DNA from: Streptomyces inusitatus
Lineage (GTDB): Bacteria > Actinomycetota > Actinomycetes > Streptomycetales > Streptomycetaceae
Direction of reading: 5' to 3'
DNA: 64,000 bases
NCBI RefSeq assembly: GCF_014651115.1
Contig: NZ_BMWG01000001.1
Location: 678,840 to 742,839, forward strand
Part shown: positions 13,224 through 21,717 of the stretch, piece by piece
Layout of the letters: every line of letters starts with the position of its first letter
How positions within the stretch are numbered: position 1 is the stretch's first letter
The notes under the pieces: generated by a model
Seen by the model: only the letters and a program-made list of their open reading frames with translations
Databases searched by the model: none
Told to the model about the DNA's origin: nothing
Position numbers and translations under genes: made by a program

Positions 13224-13232
13224 TTGTCCACA
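13224..13232 (+). promoter_or_regulatory. DnaA box in the dnaA/rpmH divergent promoter region
   Basis: A perfect TTGTCCACA lies about 140 bp upstream of dnaA, with a related TGTGCACAG at 13237-13245. It fits autoregulation of dnaA by its own product, which is known in Streptomyces. The rest of 13085-13463 has no gene; it must hold the divergent promoters of dnaA and rpmH, which I could not place confidently. Confidence 0.65.
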
Positions 13233-13463
13233 GCCTGTGCACAGTGGACCCCGCCGTGAGGCTGGTTTGACCGGATGGCGTAGCCGCGCGTACCGTGACC
13301 AGGTCGAGTTGTCGATGGCTGCTGCCGCCTGCCTCCGATGGGCAAACATCACGCTCTGTGATTGTGAAGCGGTGCACACGGGCGTAAACGCGAGCTTCTC
13401 GTGGGCGCACGGTGACAGCCAGGCGATGTTTCGCCGCCTACGAGCCATTACTGGAGCCCCCGA

Positions 13464-13601
13464 GTGAGCAAGCGCACCTTCCAGCCGAACAACCGTCGTC
13501 GCGCGAAGACCCACGGTTTCCGTCTGCGTATGCGTACCCGCGCCGGCCGCGCGATCCTCGCGTCGCGCCGCGAAAAGGGTCGCACCCGCCTGTCCGCCTG
13601 A
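13464..13601 (+). CDS. rpmH: 50S ribosomal protein L34
   Basis: A 45-residue, very basic protein: [18 protein letters not shown] followed by [22 protein letters not shown] and ending TRLSA. This is the whole L34 family signature. The GTG at 13464 has GGAG 8 nt upstream. It is the first gene of the conserved rpmH-rnpA-yidD-yidC-khpB block and diverges from dnaA. Confidence 0.97.
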   Translation: MSKRTFQPNNRRRAKTHGFRLRMRTRAGRAILASRREKGRTRLSA

Positions 13602-13619
13602 CCGCGCACAGGTCATGAC

Positions 13620-13991
13620 GTGCTGCCTACCGAGAATCGGCTGAGGCGGCGCGAGGACTTCGCGACCGCGGTACGACGGGGTCGGCGGGCCGGGCGCCCG
13701 CTTCTCGTCGTCCATCTACGCAGCGGTTCACCGGACCCGCACGCGCCTGGGGAGAGCGCTCCCCAGACGTGTGCGGGTTTCGTCGTGAGCAAGGCAGTGG
13801 GTGGCGCGGTCGTACGCAACAGAGTCAAGCGCCGACTGAGGCATCTGATACGCGACCGGCTCGCCGAGCTGCCCCCCGGTAGCCTGGTGGTCGTACGAGC
13901 GCTGCCCGGTGCGGGCGACGCCGATCATGCACAGCTGGCCCGAGACCTGGATGCCGCCCTCCAGCGGCTGCTGGGAGGGGGCGCGCGATGA
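13620..13991 (+). CDS. rnpA: Ribonuclease P protein component
   Basis: A 123-residue protein subunit of RNase P, which matures tRNA 5' ends together with the RNA subunit. The GTG start gives [14 protein letters not shown], and the family RNR motif is in [18 protein letters not shown] (about 65-82). It begins 18 nt after rpmH, and its stop overlaps the yidD ATG (ATGA at 13988-13991), so translation is coupled. Confidence 0.96.
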   Translation: MLPTENRLRRREDFATAVRRGRRAGRPLLVVHLRSGSPDPHAPGESAPQTCAGFVVSKAVGGAVVRNRVKRRLRHLIRDRLAELPPGSLVVVRALPGAGDADHAQLARDLDAALQRLLGGGAR

Positions 13992-14347
13992 AGTACCCGC
14001 TGCTGGCCCTGATCAAGCTGTACCAGTGGACGATCAGTCCCATGCTGGGGCCCGTCTGCAGGTACTACCCGTCGTGTTCCCACTACGGATACACGGCCAT
14101 CGACCGGCACGGTGCGGTCAAGGGCACGGCTCTCACCGCCTGGCGGATCCTGCGGTGCAATCCGTGGTCGCCGGGCGGTGTGGACCATGTGCCGGCCCGT
14201 AAGCGTCCGCGGTGGCACGAAATGCTGCGTGATGCCGTGCGCGGCCGCAAGGGCGGGAACTCCGCCGCCGATGTGCCTACCCGGGGGTCGTCCACCGAAC
14301 CCCCGAGTCCGGCCGCAGAGACCTCGCCCCATGCTCAAGGAGCCTGA
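13988..14347 (+). CDS. yidD: Membrane protein insertion efficiency factor YidD
   Basis: 119 residues. The conserved YidD core lies in the first 75 residues: [26 protein letters not shown] and [18 protein letters not shown], with the conserved cysteines. An unconserved Pro/Ser-rich tail of about 45 residues follows. The core is an amphipathic membrane-associated domain that assists YidC. It overlaps rnpA by 4 nt and precedes yidC by 3 nt. Confidence 0.94.
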   Translation: MKYPLLALIKLYQWTISPMLGPVCRYYPSCSHYGYTAIDRHGAVKGTALTAWRILRCNPWSPGGVDHVPARKRPRWHEMLRDAVRGRKGGNSAADVPTRGSSTEPPSPAAETSPHAQGA

Positions 14348-14350
14348 TTA

Positions 14351-15598
14351 GTGGACACGATTGCCAGTTTCTTCAGCTTCATCACCACACCTGTTTCGTG
14401 GATCATCGTCCAGTTCCACAAGCTCTACGGGGCGGTCTTCGGTCCTGACACGGGCTGGGCCTGGGGACTGTCGATCGTTTCGCTGGTCGTCCTGATCCGT
14501 ATCTGTCTGATCCCGCTCTTCGTGAAGCAGATCAAGTCGATGCGGAACATGCAGGCGCTCCAGCCGAAGATGAAGGCGATCCAGGAGCGTTACAAGAGCG
14601 ACAAGCAGCGTCAGTCCGAAGAGATGATGAAGCTGTACAAGGAGACGGGCACCAACCCGCTCTCCTCGTGCCTTCCGATTCTGGCGCAGTCGCCGTTCTT
14701 CTTCGCGCTCTACTACGTGCTCTCGAACATCGCCTCGGGCAACACCGTCGGCGTGATCGACAAGGCGCTGCTCGACAGCGCGCGGCAGGCGCACATCTTC
14801 GGCGCCCCGCTCGCGTCCAAGTTCATGGACAGCCCGAGCAAGGTCGAGGCGCTCAACGCCACGCTGCTCGATGTGCGCATCGTCACGGCCATCATGATCA
14901 TCCTGATGTCCGCGTCGCAGTTCTACACGCAGCGCCAGCTGATGCAGAAGAACGTCGACCTCACGGTCAAGACGCCTTACATGCAGCAGCAGAAGATGAT
15001 GATGTACATCTTCCCGGTGATCTTCGCCGTCATGGGTGTCAACTTCCCCGTCGGTGTCCTCGTCTACTGGCTGACCACCAACGTGTGGACCATGGGCCAG
15101 CAGATGTACGTGATCAACCAGAACCCCACCCCCGGCAGCAAGGCCCAGGACCAGTACCTCCAGCGTCTGCTGAAGTCGGTCGGCGCGCGGGGCGAGGTCC
15201 GGTCGCGGCGCAAGCGCAATGTCGTCCAGGCGATCGTGGCCAAGGGCCCGGACCGCAACGACAACGAGCGCAAGTTCATCAGCGGTCTCGCCAAGGCCGG
15301 CTACGCCGCCCAGGCGGACGGCACGGTGGCCAAGAGTGAGACGCCGGAGATCGAGACCGAGGGCGGTGCCGCCGCCAAGCGGCAGCAGCCCAAGCGGCAG
15401 ACCAAGGCGAAGCGGCAGACGGCCGGTGCCCAGGGCACGGCCAAGGCCGACGACTCCGAGGACAAGCTCTCGCTGAAGAAGGATTCGCCGCAGGACGCGA
15501 AGCCGAAGACGGCGGGCAAGCCCGCCGCACGCCAGCAGCCCAAGGCGGGACAGCGCAAGGGCCAGCAGCGGCCCAAGCACCCGTCGTCCAAGAAGTAA
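14351..15598 (+). CDS. yidC: Membrane protein insertase YidC/Oxa1
   Basis: A 415-residue inner-membrane insertase of the short Gram-positive type. The GTG start [17 protein letters not shown] leads into the first membrane helix. Helices follow around 40-60, 110-130 ([15 protein letters not shown]), 175-195 and 215-240, with the family stretch MPVFF-like [25 protein letters not shown]. The last roughly 120 residues are hydrophilic and Lys/Gln/Ala-rich, a likely ribosome-contacting tail. It starts 3 nt after yidD. Confidence 0.95.
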   Translation: MDTIASFFSFITTPVSWIIVQFHKLYGAVFGPDTGWAWGLSIVSLVVLIRICLIPLFVKQIKSMRNMQALQPKMKAIQERYKSDKQRQSEEMMKLYKETGTNPLSSCLPILAQSPFFFALYYVLSNIASGNTVGVIDKALLDSARQAHIFGAPLASKFMDSPSKVEALNATLLDVRIVTAIMIILMSASQFYTQRQLMQKNVDLTVKTPYMQQQKMMMYIFPVIFAVMGVNFPVGVLVYWLTTNVWTMGQQMYVINQNPTPGSKAQDQYLQRLLKSVGARGEVRSRRKRNVVQAIVAKGPDRNDNERKFISGLAKAGYAAQADGTVAKSETPEIETEGGAAAKRQQPKRQTKAKRQTAGAQGTAKADDSEDKLSLKKDSPQDAKPKTAGKPAARQQPKAGQRKGQQRPKHPSSKK

Positions 15599-15612
15599 GA
15601 AGGAGTCCATCA

Positions 15613-16140
15613 GTGACGGAAGGCACCATCCCCGCCGCCGCCGAGGAAGCCGCCGCCGAGGAAGGCGACACCCTCACCCGCCTTGAGCAGGAGGGCGAGA
15701 TCGCCGCCGACTACCTTGAGGGTCTGCTCGACATCGCCGATCTCGACGGCGACATCGACATGGACGTCGAGGCCGACCGCGCGGCTGTCTCGATCATCAG
15801 CGAAGCCCCCGGCCGTGACCTGCAGAAGCTCGTGGGCCGTGACGGTGAGGTTCTGGAGGCACTCCAGGAGCTGACCCGTCTCGCCGTCCACCGGGAGACC
15901 GGTGACCGCAGCCGGCTGATGCTGGACATCGCGGGCTTCCGTGCCCAGAAGCGCACGGAGCTCGCCCAGCTGGGCGCCAAGGCCGCCGACGAGGTGAAGA
16001 GCACCGGTGAGCCGGTGAAGCTGAGCCCGATGACGCCCTTCGAGCGCAAGGTCGTGCACGACGCGGTCGCCGCCGCAGGTCTGCGCAGTGAGTCCGAGGG
16101 CGAGGAGCCGCAGCGCTTCGTCGTCGTACTCCCCGCCTGA
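15613..16140 (+). CDS. khpB: RNA-binding protein KhpB (Jag), KH and R3H domains
   Basis: A 175-residue protein with an acidic, Ala/Glu-rich N-terminus, a KH-type domain containing GRDLQKLVGRDGEVLEALQELTRLAVH (about 70-100), and a C-terminal R3H domain with LSPMTPFERKVVHDAVA. The family binds RNA and affects cell division and wall growth in Firmicutes; its role in Streptomyces is less clear. The GTG lies 14 nt after the yidC stop, and a strong terminator follows. Confidence 0.93.
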   Translation: MTEGTIPAAAEEAAAEEGDTLTRLEQEGEIAADYLEGLLDIADLDGDIDMDVEADRAAVSIISEAPGRDLQKLVGRDGEVLEALQELTRLAVHRETGDRSRLMLDIAGFRAQKRTELAQLGAKAADEVKSTGEPVKLSPMTPFERKVVHDAVAAAGLRSESEGEEPQRFVVVLPA

Positions 16141-16153
16141 TCCTTCATCGATC

Positions 16154-16186
16154 ATCGGCCCCGTCTGTATCGCAGGCGGGGCCGAT
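16154..16186 (+). terminator. Terminator of the rpmH-khpB operon
   Basis: A 14-bp stem (ATCGGCCCCGTCTG/CAGGCGGGGCCGAT with one G-T pair) has a 5-nt loop and is followed by CTTTGT. It starts 13 nt after the khpB stop and separates that operon from rsmG. Confidence 0.88.
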
Positions 16187-16254
16187 CTTTGTCAGCCTGA
16201 TAGTCAGCCACCAGGTCCACATTGCGACAGAGCGGTACGGAAGGAAGGTCCCCC

Positions 16255-16971
16255 GTGACGGAGGCAGCAGAGCTTCCCCAGGCGCCCGAAGCGGCGCGGA
16301 CGGTTTTCGGAGATTTCTATCCGGAAGCCGTGCGCTATGCCGAGCTGCTGGCCGATGCCGGAGTGAAGCGCGGTCTCATCGGACCGCGTGAGGTTCCGCG
16401 GCTGTGGGAGCGCCACATGCTCAACTGCGCCGTGCTCTCCGAGGTGGTGCCGGAAGGCGTCTCGGTCTGCGACGTGGGCTCCGGGGCCGGACTGCCCGGT
16501 ATTCCCCTGGCGCTCGTACGGCCCGATCTGAAGATCACCCTCCTGGAGCCGCTGCTGCGGCGGACCAACTTCCTTCAGGAAGTGGTCGAGCTGCTGGGCC
16601 TGGACCATGTGACCGTGGTGCGCGGCCGGGCCGAGGAGGTCCTCGGGACCCTTCCCCCGGTGCATGTGGTCACCGCTCGCGCCGTCGCCCCGCTGGACCG
16701 GCTGGCGGGCTGGGGCGTTCCACTGCTCCGCCCCTACGGCGAGATGCTCGCGCTCAAGGGCGACACGGCCGAGGAGGAGCTGAAGAGCTCCCGTGCCGCA
16801 CTGAGCAAGCTCGGTGTGGTGGAGACCTCGGTCCTGCACGTCGGTGAAGGGCTTGTCGACCCGCTCTCCACCGTGGTGCGCGTCGAGGTCGGGGAGAGCC
16901 CCGGCGGCGTACGATTCGCCGCCAAGCGCGCCAAGGCGGCCCGGACCAGCCGTTCCCGCCGCCGACGCTGA
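16255..16971 (+). CDS. rsmG: 16S rRNA (guanine-527 N7) methyltransferase
   Basis: A 238-residue SAM-dependent methyltransferase (GidB). The SAM-binding loop is VCDVGSGAGLPGIPLAL, with LLEPLLRRTNFLQEVVELLGLDHVTVVRGRAEEV downstream. A basic tail ends SRRRR-like. The GTG at 16255 matches homologues starting MTEAAELP and has GGAAGGAAGG about 7 nt upstream; an ATG-like start at 16222 lacks this. Loss of this enzyme gives low-level streptomycin resistance in streptomycetes (known). It precedes parAB, as usual. Confidence 0.95.
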   Translation: MTEAAELPQAPEAARTVFGDFYPEAVRYAELLADAGVKRGLIGPREVPRLWERHMLNCAVLSEVVPEGVSVCDVGSGAGLPGIPLALVRPDLKITLLEPLLRRTNFLQEVVELLGLDHVTVVRGRAEEVLGTLPPVHVVTARAVAPLDRLAGWGVPLLRPYGEMLALKGDTAEEELKSSRAALSKLGVVETSVLHVGEGLVDPLSTVVRVEVGESPGGVRFAAKRAKAARTSRSRRRR

Positions 16972-17137
16972 GCCGGTGCCGACCGGTGCCGACCGGGGCT
17001 GCCGAGGTCTCGCGGAGTCGCGGTCGACCGATGCTCGGGGGAGGGCCGGGGGCGGCTCGGGGCGATGCTCCATACAAGCTGGCAACGCACACGGCCCGGA
17101 GTGTCGTAGGGATGTAGTCCTGCGGCCCGTGCATCGT

Positions 17138-17151
17138 GTTTCACGTGAAAC
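17138..17151. other. parS: parS centromere site 1
   Basis: A perfect GTTTCACGTGAAAC, the ParB-binding palindrome, located 150 bp before the preferred parA start. It happens to encode FHVK in an open frame that runs into parA, but I treat that upstream part as non-coding. Confidence 0.95.
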
Positions 17152-17237
17152 GTCGCTCACTGCTGCAAGGAATCATCAGCCGCGGGCGTGCCGTCGCCCC
17201 GATCCGGAGCCGGAAGCCCCCCGCGCGGGCCATGGAG

Positions 17238-17264
17238 TTGTCCACAAAGGTGGATTCATCCACA
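17238..17264 (+). promoter_or_regulatory. DnaA-box pair upstream of parA
   Basis: A perfect DnaA box TTGTCCACA (17238-17246) is followed by a one-mismatch box TCATCCACA (17256-17264), 37 bp before the preferred parA ATG. The boxes and the parS at 17138 make 16972-17300 a regulatory stretch rather than coding. The only other thing there is a 10-bp direct repeat, GGTGCCGACC, near 16975-16995. Confidence 0.7.
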
Positions 17265-17300
17265 GAAGCACAGGCCTCGTTGGTTCATGACCCCGAAAGC

Positions 17301-18377
17301 ATGGCAGGCTCTGTTCATCGCGAGCCTGTAGTCGAGGAAGGTGAATCCTTGCGGTCCGACGCCAACATCGCGGGACCGATGACCGATCCGGTCCCCGGCC
17401 CCCGTACCGAGTCGCCGGGAGAGGATGTTTCACGTGAAACACCGCCCCCGATGGACGACACTCCCATCGGCAGAGCCGCTCAGCTCGCCATGGAGACCAT
17501 GGGGCGTGCCGGTGAGGGCCTGCCCCGGCCTGAGCAGACCCGCGTCATGGTGGTGGCCAACCAGAAGGGCGGCGTAGGCAAGACCACGAGCACGGTCAAC
17601 CTCGCCGCCTCGCTGGCACTGCACGGCGCACGGGTTCTCGTGGTCGACCTCGATCCGCAGGGCAATGCCTCCACGGCGCTGGGGATCGACCATCACGCCG
17701 AAGTCCCCTCCGTCTATGACGTCCTGGTGGACAGCCGGCCGCTCTCCGAGGTGGTCCAGCCCGTCCCGGACGTCGAAGGACTCTTCTGCGCCCCCGCCAC
17801 CATCGATCTCGCCGGTGCGGAGATCGAGCTGGTGTCGCTGGTGGCGCGGGAGAGCCGACTTCAGCGGGCGATCCAGGCCTATGAGCAGCCCTTGGACTAC
17901 ATCCTCATCGACTGTCCGCCCTCGTTGGGTCTGCTGACCGTCAACGCGATGGTGGCAGGTGCCGAGGTGCTCATCCCCATTCAGTGCGAGTACTACGCGC
18001 TGGAGGGGCTGGGGCAGTTGCTGAGGAACGTGGATCTGGTGCGGGGGCATCTCAACCCGGCACTGCATGTGTCGACGATCCTTCTGACCATGTACGACGG
18101 TCGGACCCGGCTCGCTTCCCAGGTGGCGGAGGAGGTCCGCAGCCACTTCGGCGAGGAGGTGCTGAGGACCAGCATTCCCCGCTCGGTCCGTATCTCGGAG
18201 GCCCCGAGCTATGGGCAGACGGTGCTCACCTATGACCCGGGCTCCAGTGGCGCCCTGTCATATCTGGAGGCCGCCCGCGAGATCGCCCTGCGCGGAGTCG
18301 GAGTTCAGTACGATCCGCAACCCGCCCATCTGGGCAATCAGAACAGCCAGCAGAACATCTCGGAGGGGATCCAGTGA
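17301..18377 (+). CDS. parA: Chromosome partitioning ATPase ParA
   Basis: A 358-residue Walker ATPase for origin segregation, working with ParB bound at parS. The first 75 residues are variable, then VMVVANQKGGVGKTTSTVNLAASLA (deviant Walker A), LVVDLDPQGNAST and DYILIDCPPSLGLLTVNAM. The start is uncertain. I prefer ATG 17301 (MAGSVHREPVVEEG), with GAAAG upstream and DnaA boxes plus parS lying before it; an open frame extends back to GTG 17136. A parS site at 17427 lies inside the gene and is read as VSRET. The stop overlaps parB (GTGA). Confidence 0.93.
   Translation: MAGSVHREPVVEEGESLRSDANIAGPMTDPVPGPRTESPGEDVSRETPPPMDDTPIGRAAQLAMETMGRAGEGLPRPEQTRVMVVANQKGGVGKTTSTVNLAASLALHGARVLVVDLDPQGNASTALGIDHHAEVPSVYDVLVDSRPLSEVVQPVPDVEGLFCAPATIDLAGAEIELVSLVARESRLQRAIQAYEQPLDYILIDCPPSLGLLTVNAMVAGAEVLIPIQCEYYALEGLGQLLRNVDLVRGHLNPALHVSTILLTMYDGRTRLASQVAEEVRSHFGEEVLRTSIPRSVRISEAPSYGQTVLTYDPGSSGALSYLEAAREIALRGVGVQYDPQPAHLGNQNSQQNISEGIQ
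17427..17440. other. parS: parS centromere site 2 (inside parA)
   Basis: A perfect GTTTCACGTGAAAC within the 5' part of parA, where it is translated as part of DVSRETPP in the poorly conserved N-terminal region. Confidence 0.95.
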
Positions 18378-19384
18378 GCGTACGTAGAGGGTTGGGGCGG
18401 GGGCTCGGTGCCCTGATCCCTGCGGCTCCTCAGGAGAGGCAGCCGTCTGCCACAGGTGCGGCGGGTTCGGTATTGACCCTCCCGGTACCGCAGCAGTCGG
18501 AGCCGGAAGGGCCGTACTTCGCCGAAGTACCGATCGATGAGATCACCCCCAACCCGCGCCAGCCCCGGAAGGAGTTCGACGAGGAGACCATCGTCGAACT
18601 CGCGGCTTCCATCAAGGCAGTGGGGCTTCTTCAGCCGGTCGTCGTCCGGAAGCTGGGGGGCGAGAAGTACGAACTGATCATGGGTGAGCGCCGCTGGAGG
18701 GCCTGCGAGGCCGCCGGTCTTGAGCGGATCCCCGCGATCGTCCGGCACACGGAGGACGAGAAGCTTCTGCTGGACGCGCTGCTGGAGAACCTCCACCGCG
18801 CTCAGCTGAACCCACTGGAAGAGGCCGCCGCCTACGACCAGCTGCTGAGGGACTTCAGCTGCACCCATGACCAGTTGGCCGACCGGATCGGGTACTCCCG
18901 CTCCCAGGTCTCCAACACCCTTCGTCTGCTTCGGCTGCCGACCGCGGTGCAGAGCAGGGTGGCCGCGGGAGTCCTCTCGGCCGGTCATGCGCGGGCACTG
19001 CTCGGGGTGGAGGACCCCGAGGAGCAGGAACGGCTCGCGAAGCGCATTGTGGAGGAAGGTATCTCCGTACGCTCGACCGAAGAGATCGTGAAGCTGATCA
19101 ACTTCGACTCGGAGCTCTCCGCAGAGCAGGAGAGCACCCCCAAGCCGAAGGGCCCGAGGGCCGGAGGCAGGGTCTCACCCGCGCTTTCCGATCTCGCCTC
19201 CCGGCTCTCCGACCGCTTCGAGACCCGAGTGAAGGTCGACCTCGGACAGAAGAAGGGGAAGATCGTCGTCGAGTTCGCCTCGATGGACGATCTGGAGCGC
19301 ATCCTCGGCACCCTCGCCCCGGGTGAGGGACGGGTCCTGGAGCAGGGCCTCGGCATCGACCCGGACGCGGAGGACGAAGGCTGA
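18374..19384 (+). CDS. parB: Chromosome partitioning protein ParB
   Basis: A 336-residue parS-binding CTPase. The N-terminus MSVRRGLGRGLGALIP is the usual ParA-contacting start. The CTP-binding/arginine patch is GERRWRACEAAGLERIPAI. The helix-turn-helix that reads parS is near CTHDQLADRIGYSRSQVSNTLRLLRLP, and the C-terminal dimerisation part ends GRVLEQGLGIDPDAEDEG. The GTG overlaps the parA stop by 4 nt. Nine matching parS sites are present in this window. Confidence 0.97.
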   Translation: MSVRRGLGRGLGALIPAAPQERQPSATGAAGSVLTLPVPQQSEPEGPYFAEVPIDEITPNPRQPRKEFDEETIVELAASIKAVGLLQPVVVRKLGGEKYELIMGERRWRACEAAGLERIPAIVRHTEDEKLLLDALLENLHRAQLNPLEEAAAYDQLLRDFSCTHDQLADRIGYSRSQVSNTLRLLRLPTAVQSRVAAGVLSAGHARALLGVEDPEEQERLAKRIVEEGISVRSTEEIVKLINFDSELSAEQESTPKPKGPRAGGRVSPALSDLASRLSDRFETRVKVDLGQKKGKIVVEFASMDDLERILGTLAPGEGRVLEQGLGIDPDAEDEG

Positions 19385-19403
19385 GCCTTCTCTGCGAGGC
19401 CAG

Positions 19404-19448
19404 GGGCGGGTGGTGTTCGGGTGGTCCACCGGACACCGCCCGCCCTTT
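19404..19448 (+). terminator. Terminator of parAB
   Basis: A 15-bp stem (19404-19418 with 19431-19445, two G-T pairs) has an inner GGTGG/CCACC element, followed by TTTGTG. It starts 20 nt after the parB stop. Confidence 0.75.
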
Positions 19449-19526
19449 GTGCTGAGGCAGTACCCCCTCCGAGAACAGGTCGATACGATCGCTTCGGTGT
19501 CGGGAAGGAAGCGAGGAACAGCCTCC

Positions 19527-20144
19527 ATGGGGCGTCGGCTTGTACCCCTCACGCTGGACAATCTGTCGGAGCTGCCCAGCCGCTGCCGGGCCTGTGTCTT
19601 CTGGGAACTCGACCCGGTCAGTGGGGAAGCGGCGGTCAAGGCCGGCCGGTCCGAGCCGGAGAAGGAGGCCTGGATCTCGGCCGTCCTGCTGGAGTGGGGC
19701 TCCTGCGGCCGTGTGGTCCATGTCGACGATGTGCCGGTCGGATTCGTTCTCTACGCCCCTCCGGCCTATGTGCCGCGCTCCACGGCCTTTCCGACCAGCC
19801 CGGTCTCGGTGGACGCCGTACAGCTGATGACCGCCTGGATCAATCCCGGATACCAGGGCCAGGGGCTCGGCAGAGTCATGGTCCAGACCGTGGCCAAGGA
19901 TCTGCTGCGGCGCGGATTCCGTGCCATCGAGGCATTCGGAGACGCTCGGTGGAAGGCCCCCGCCTGTGTGCTCCCGGCCGATCATCTGCTCGCGGTGGGC
20001 TTCAAGACGGTCCGCCCGCACCCCACGTCCCCCCGGCTGAGGCTGGAGCTGCGGACCGCGCTCTCCTGGAAGGAGGACGTCGAGATGGCCCTCGACCGGC
20101 TGCTGGGCGCTGTCCAGAAGGATCCGGCGCTCAGACCGCTCTGA
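19527..20144 (+). CDS. GNAT family N-acetyltransferase
   Basis: 205 residues. The acetyl-CoA binding segment is MTAWINPGYQGQGLGRVMVQTVAKDLLRRGFRAIEAFGD, with the Q-x-x-G-x-G loop. The N-terminal part RCRACVFWELDPV is conserved among streptomycete versions next to parB. The ATG at 19527 has GAGGAA 9 nt upstream; the open frame before it is unsupported. The substrate is unknown. A shared terminator and a parS follow. Confidence 0.88.
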   Translation: MGRRLVPLTLDNLSELPSRCRACVFWELDPVSGEAAVKAGRSEPEKEAWISAVLLEWGSCGRVVHVDDVPVGFVLYAPPAYVPRSTAFPTSPVSVDAVQLMTAWINPGYQGQGLGRVMVQTVAKDLLRRGFRAIEAFGDARWKAPACVLPADHLLAVGFKTVRPHPTSPRLRLELRTALSWKEDVEMALDRLLGAVQKDPALRPL

Positions 20145-20157
20145 GCCGGATACGCGG

Positions 20158-20188
20158 AAGGGGCTCACCCGTGGAGGGTGAGCCCCTT
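20158..20188. terminator. Bidirectional terminator between the GNAT gene and trxA
   Basis: A perfect 13-bp stem AAGGGGCTCACCC/GGGTGAGCCCCTT with loop GTGGA sits between convergent genes, just before a parS site, and could serve both strands. Confidence 0.85.
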
Positions 20189-20192
20189 CGAT

Positions 20193-20206
20193 GTTTCACG
20201 TGAAAC
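20193..20206. other. parS: parS centromere site 3
   Basis: A perfect GTTTCACGTGAAAC in the convergent space between the acetyltransferase gene and trxA, extended to GATGTTTC/GAAACATC. Confidence 0.95.
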
Positions 20207-20235
20207 ATCAGCCGCCGGAATTGGCGGCGCTGCCG

Positions 20236-20571
20236 CTAGTTGCCGGCGATGAAAGGCTCAAGGTCGCGAACGATCGCGGCCTTGGGCTTGGCGCCGACGA
20301 TGGTCTTGGCGACCTCGCCGTTCTGGTAGACGTTCAGCGTCGGGATGGACATGACGCCGTACTTGGCGGCGGTGGCCGGGTTCTCGTCGATGTTGAGCTT
20401 GACGATCTCGATCTGGTCACCGTGCTCGGCCGCGATGGCCTCCAGGGACGGCGCGATCTGGCGGCAGGGACCGCACCAGGCGGCCCAGAAGTCCACCAGT
20501 ACGGGCTTGTCGCTCTTCAGGACGTCCTCTTCGAAGCTGGCATCGGTAACGTTCTTCAGCTGGCCGGCCAC
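20236..20571 (-). CDS. trxA: Thioredoxin
   Basis: A 111-residue cytoplasmic disulfide reductant with the active site WAAWCGPCRQ (cysteines about 33 and 36) and the cis-proline loop MSIPTLNVYQNGE. It starts with GTG after AAGGAGG. It lies 45 nt downstream of trxB and shares its SigR promoter, so reductase and thioredoxin are induced together. Confidence 0.97.
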   Translation of the reverse strand: MAGQLKNVTDASFEEDVLKSDKPVLVDFWAAWCGPCRQIAPSLEAIAAEHGDQIEIVKLNIDENPATAAKYGVMSIPTLNVYQNGEVAKTIVGAKPKAAIVRDLEPFIAGN

Positions 20572-20616
20572 GGCGGCCTCCTTCTGTCTCGGGGGGAGGT
20601 AGGGGGGAACTGCGGA

Positions 20617-21591
20617 TCAGACCGCGGAGGTCTTCTCCGGCTCGGCGACCTTCTCGCTGTCGGCGAGTGCGGCGAGGTAACGCTCGGCGTCCAGTGCTGC
20701 GGAGCACCCGGTCCCGGCGGCGGTGATGGCCTGCCGGTAGGTGTGGTCGACCACATCGCCCGCGGCGAAGACGCCGGTCAGGTTGGTACGCGTGGACGGT
20801 GCCGCAACCTTCAGATAGCCCTCGTCGTCCAGGTCGAGCTGACCCTTGAAGAGTTCCGTCCGGGGGTCGTGGCCGACGGCGATGAACAGGCCGGTGACGG
20901 CCAGCTCGGAGGTCTCGTCCGACTTGGTGTTCCGCAGCGTGAGGCTGCTCAGCTTCTGGTCGCCGTGGATTCCGACGACCTCGCTGTCCCAGGCGAAGGA
21001 GATCTTCGGGTCGGCGAAGGCGCGCTCCTGCATCGCCTTCGAGGCGCGCAGGCTGTCACGCCGGTGCACGATGGTGACCGACTTGGCGAAGCGGGAGAGG
21101 AAGGTCGCTTCCTCCATCGCCGTGTCACCGCCGCCGATCACAGCGATGTCCTGGTCCTTGAAGAAGAACCCGTCGCAGGTCGCGCACCAGGAGACGCCAC
21201 GGCCGGAGAGCGCGTCCTCGTTGGGCAGTCCGAGCTTGCGGTGCTGGGAGCCGGTCGTGACGATGACGGCCTTGGCCCGGTGTACCGTGCCGGCCGTGTC
21301 GGTGACCGTCTTGACGTCGCCCGTGAGGTCGACGGAGACGATGTCGTCCGGAATCAGCTCGGCGCCAAAACGCTCGGCCTGGGCCCGCATGTTGTCCATG
21401 AGGTCCGGACCCATGATGCCGTCGCGGAACCCAGGGAAGTTCTCCACATCGGTCGTGTTCATCAGCGCGCCGCCTGCGGTGACAGCGCCCTCGAACACCA
21501 GCGGCTGCAGTGATGCGCGCGCGGTGTAGAGCGCCGCCGTGTAGCCGGCCGGCCCGGAGCCGATGATGATGACGTTACGGACGTCGCTCAC
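20617..21591 (-). CDS. trxB: Thioredoxin reductase
   Basis: A 324-residue FAD/NADPH flavoenzyme that reduces thioredoxin. The FAD motif is [16 protein letters not shown], the redox-active pair is WCATCDGFF, the NADPH motif is [13 protein letters not shown], and the second FAD motif is [23 protein letters not shown]. It is the first gene of a trxB-trxA unit controlled by the SigR promoter at 21661-21688. Confidence 0.97.
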   Translation of the reverse strand: MSDVRNVIIIGSGPAGYTAALYTARASLQPLVFEGAVTAGGALMNTTDVENFPGFRDGIMGPDLMDNMRAQAERFGAELIPDDIVSVDLTGDVKTVTDTAGTVHRAKAVIVTTGSQHRKLGLPNEDALSGRGVSWCATCDGFFFKDQDIAVIGGGDTAMEEATFLSRFAKSVTIVHRRDSLRASKAMQERAFADPKISFAWDSEVVGIHGDQKLSSLTLRNTKSDETSELAVTGLFIAVGHDPRTELFKGQLDLDDEGYLKVAAPSTRTNLTGVFAAGDVVDHTYRQAITAAGTGCSAALDAERYLAALADSEKVAEPEKTSAV

Positions 21592-21660
21592 GGGTTGATT
21601 CCTCGTCTCTGAAGACTGTGCTGCTGTCTACTGGGCCGAGTCAATGACTCTCATCCCACC

Positions 21661-21688
21661 CAACGGATCCTAAGGGGCTTGCATTCCC
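21661..21688 (-). promoter_or_regulatory. SigR-type promoter of trxBA
   Basis: On the minus strand, GGGAAT (21688-21683) is followed after exactly 18 nt by GTTG (21664-21661), about 70 nt before the trxB start. This is the known -35/-10 pattern of the thiol-oxidative-stress sigma factor SigR (GGAAT-N18-GTT), which controls trxBA in S. coelicolor. Induction by disulfide stress is expected. Confidence 0.88.
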
Positions 21689-21717
21689 AGGATCGCAGCG
21701 CAGCGCGTGAGAACGCC

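Noticed and set aside
10979..13270. 763-residue plus-strand frame across dnaA and oriC
   Set aside because: It is antisense to dnaA and crosses the DnaA terminator and repeats; composition is that of a shadow frame.
17136..17300. N-terminal extension of ParA from GTG 17136
   Set aside because: The stretch contains parS and DnaA boxes and is unlike other ParA N-termini; ATG 17301 with GAAAG upstream is more likely, though not proven.
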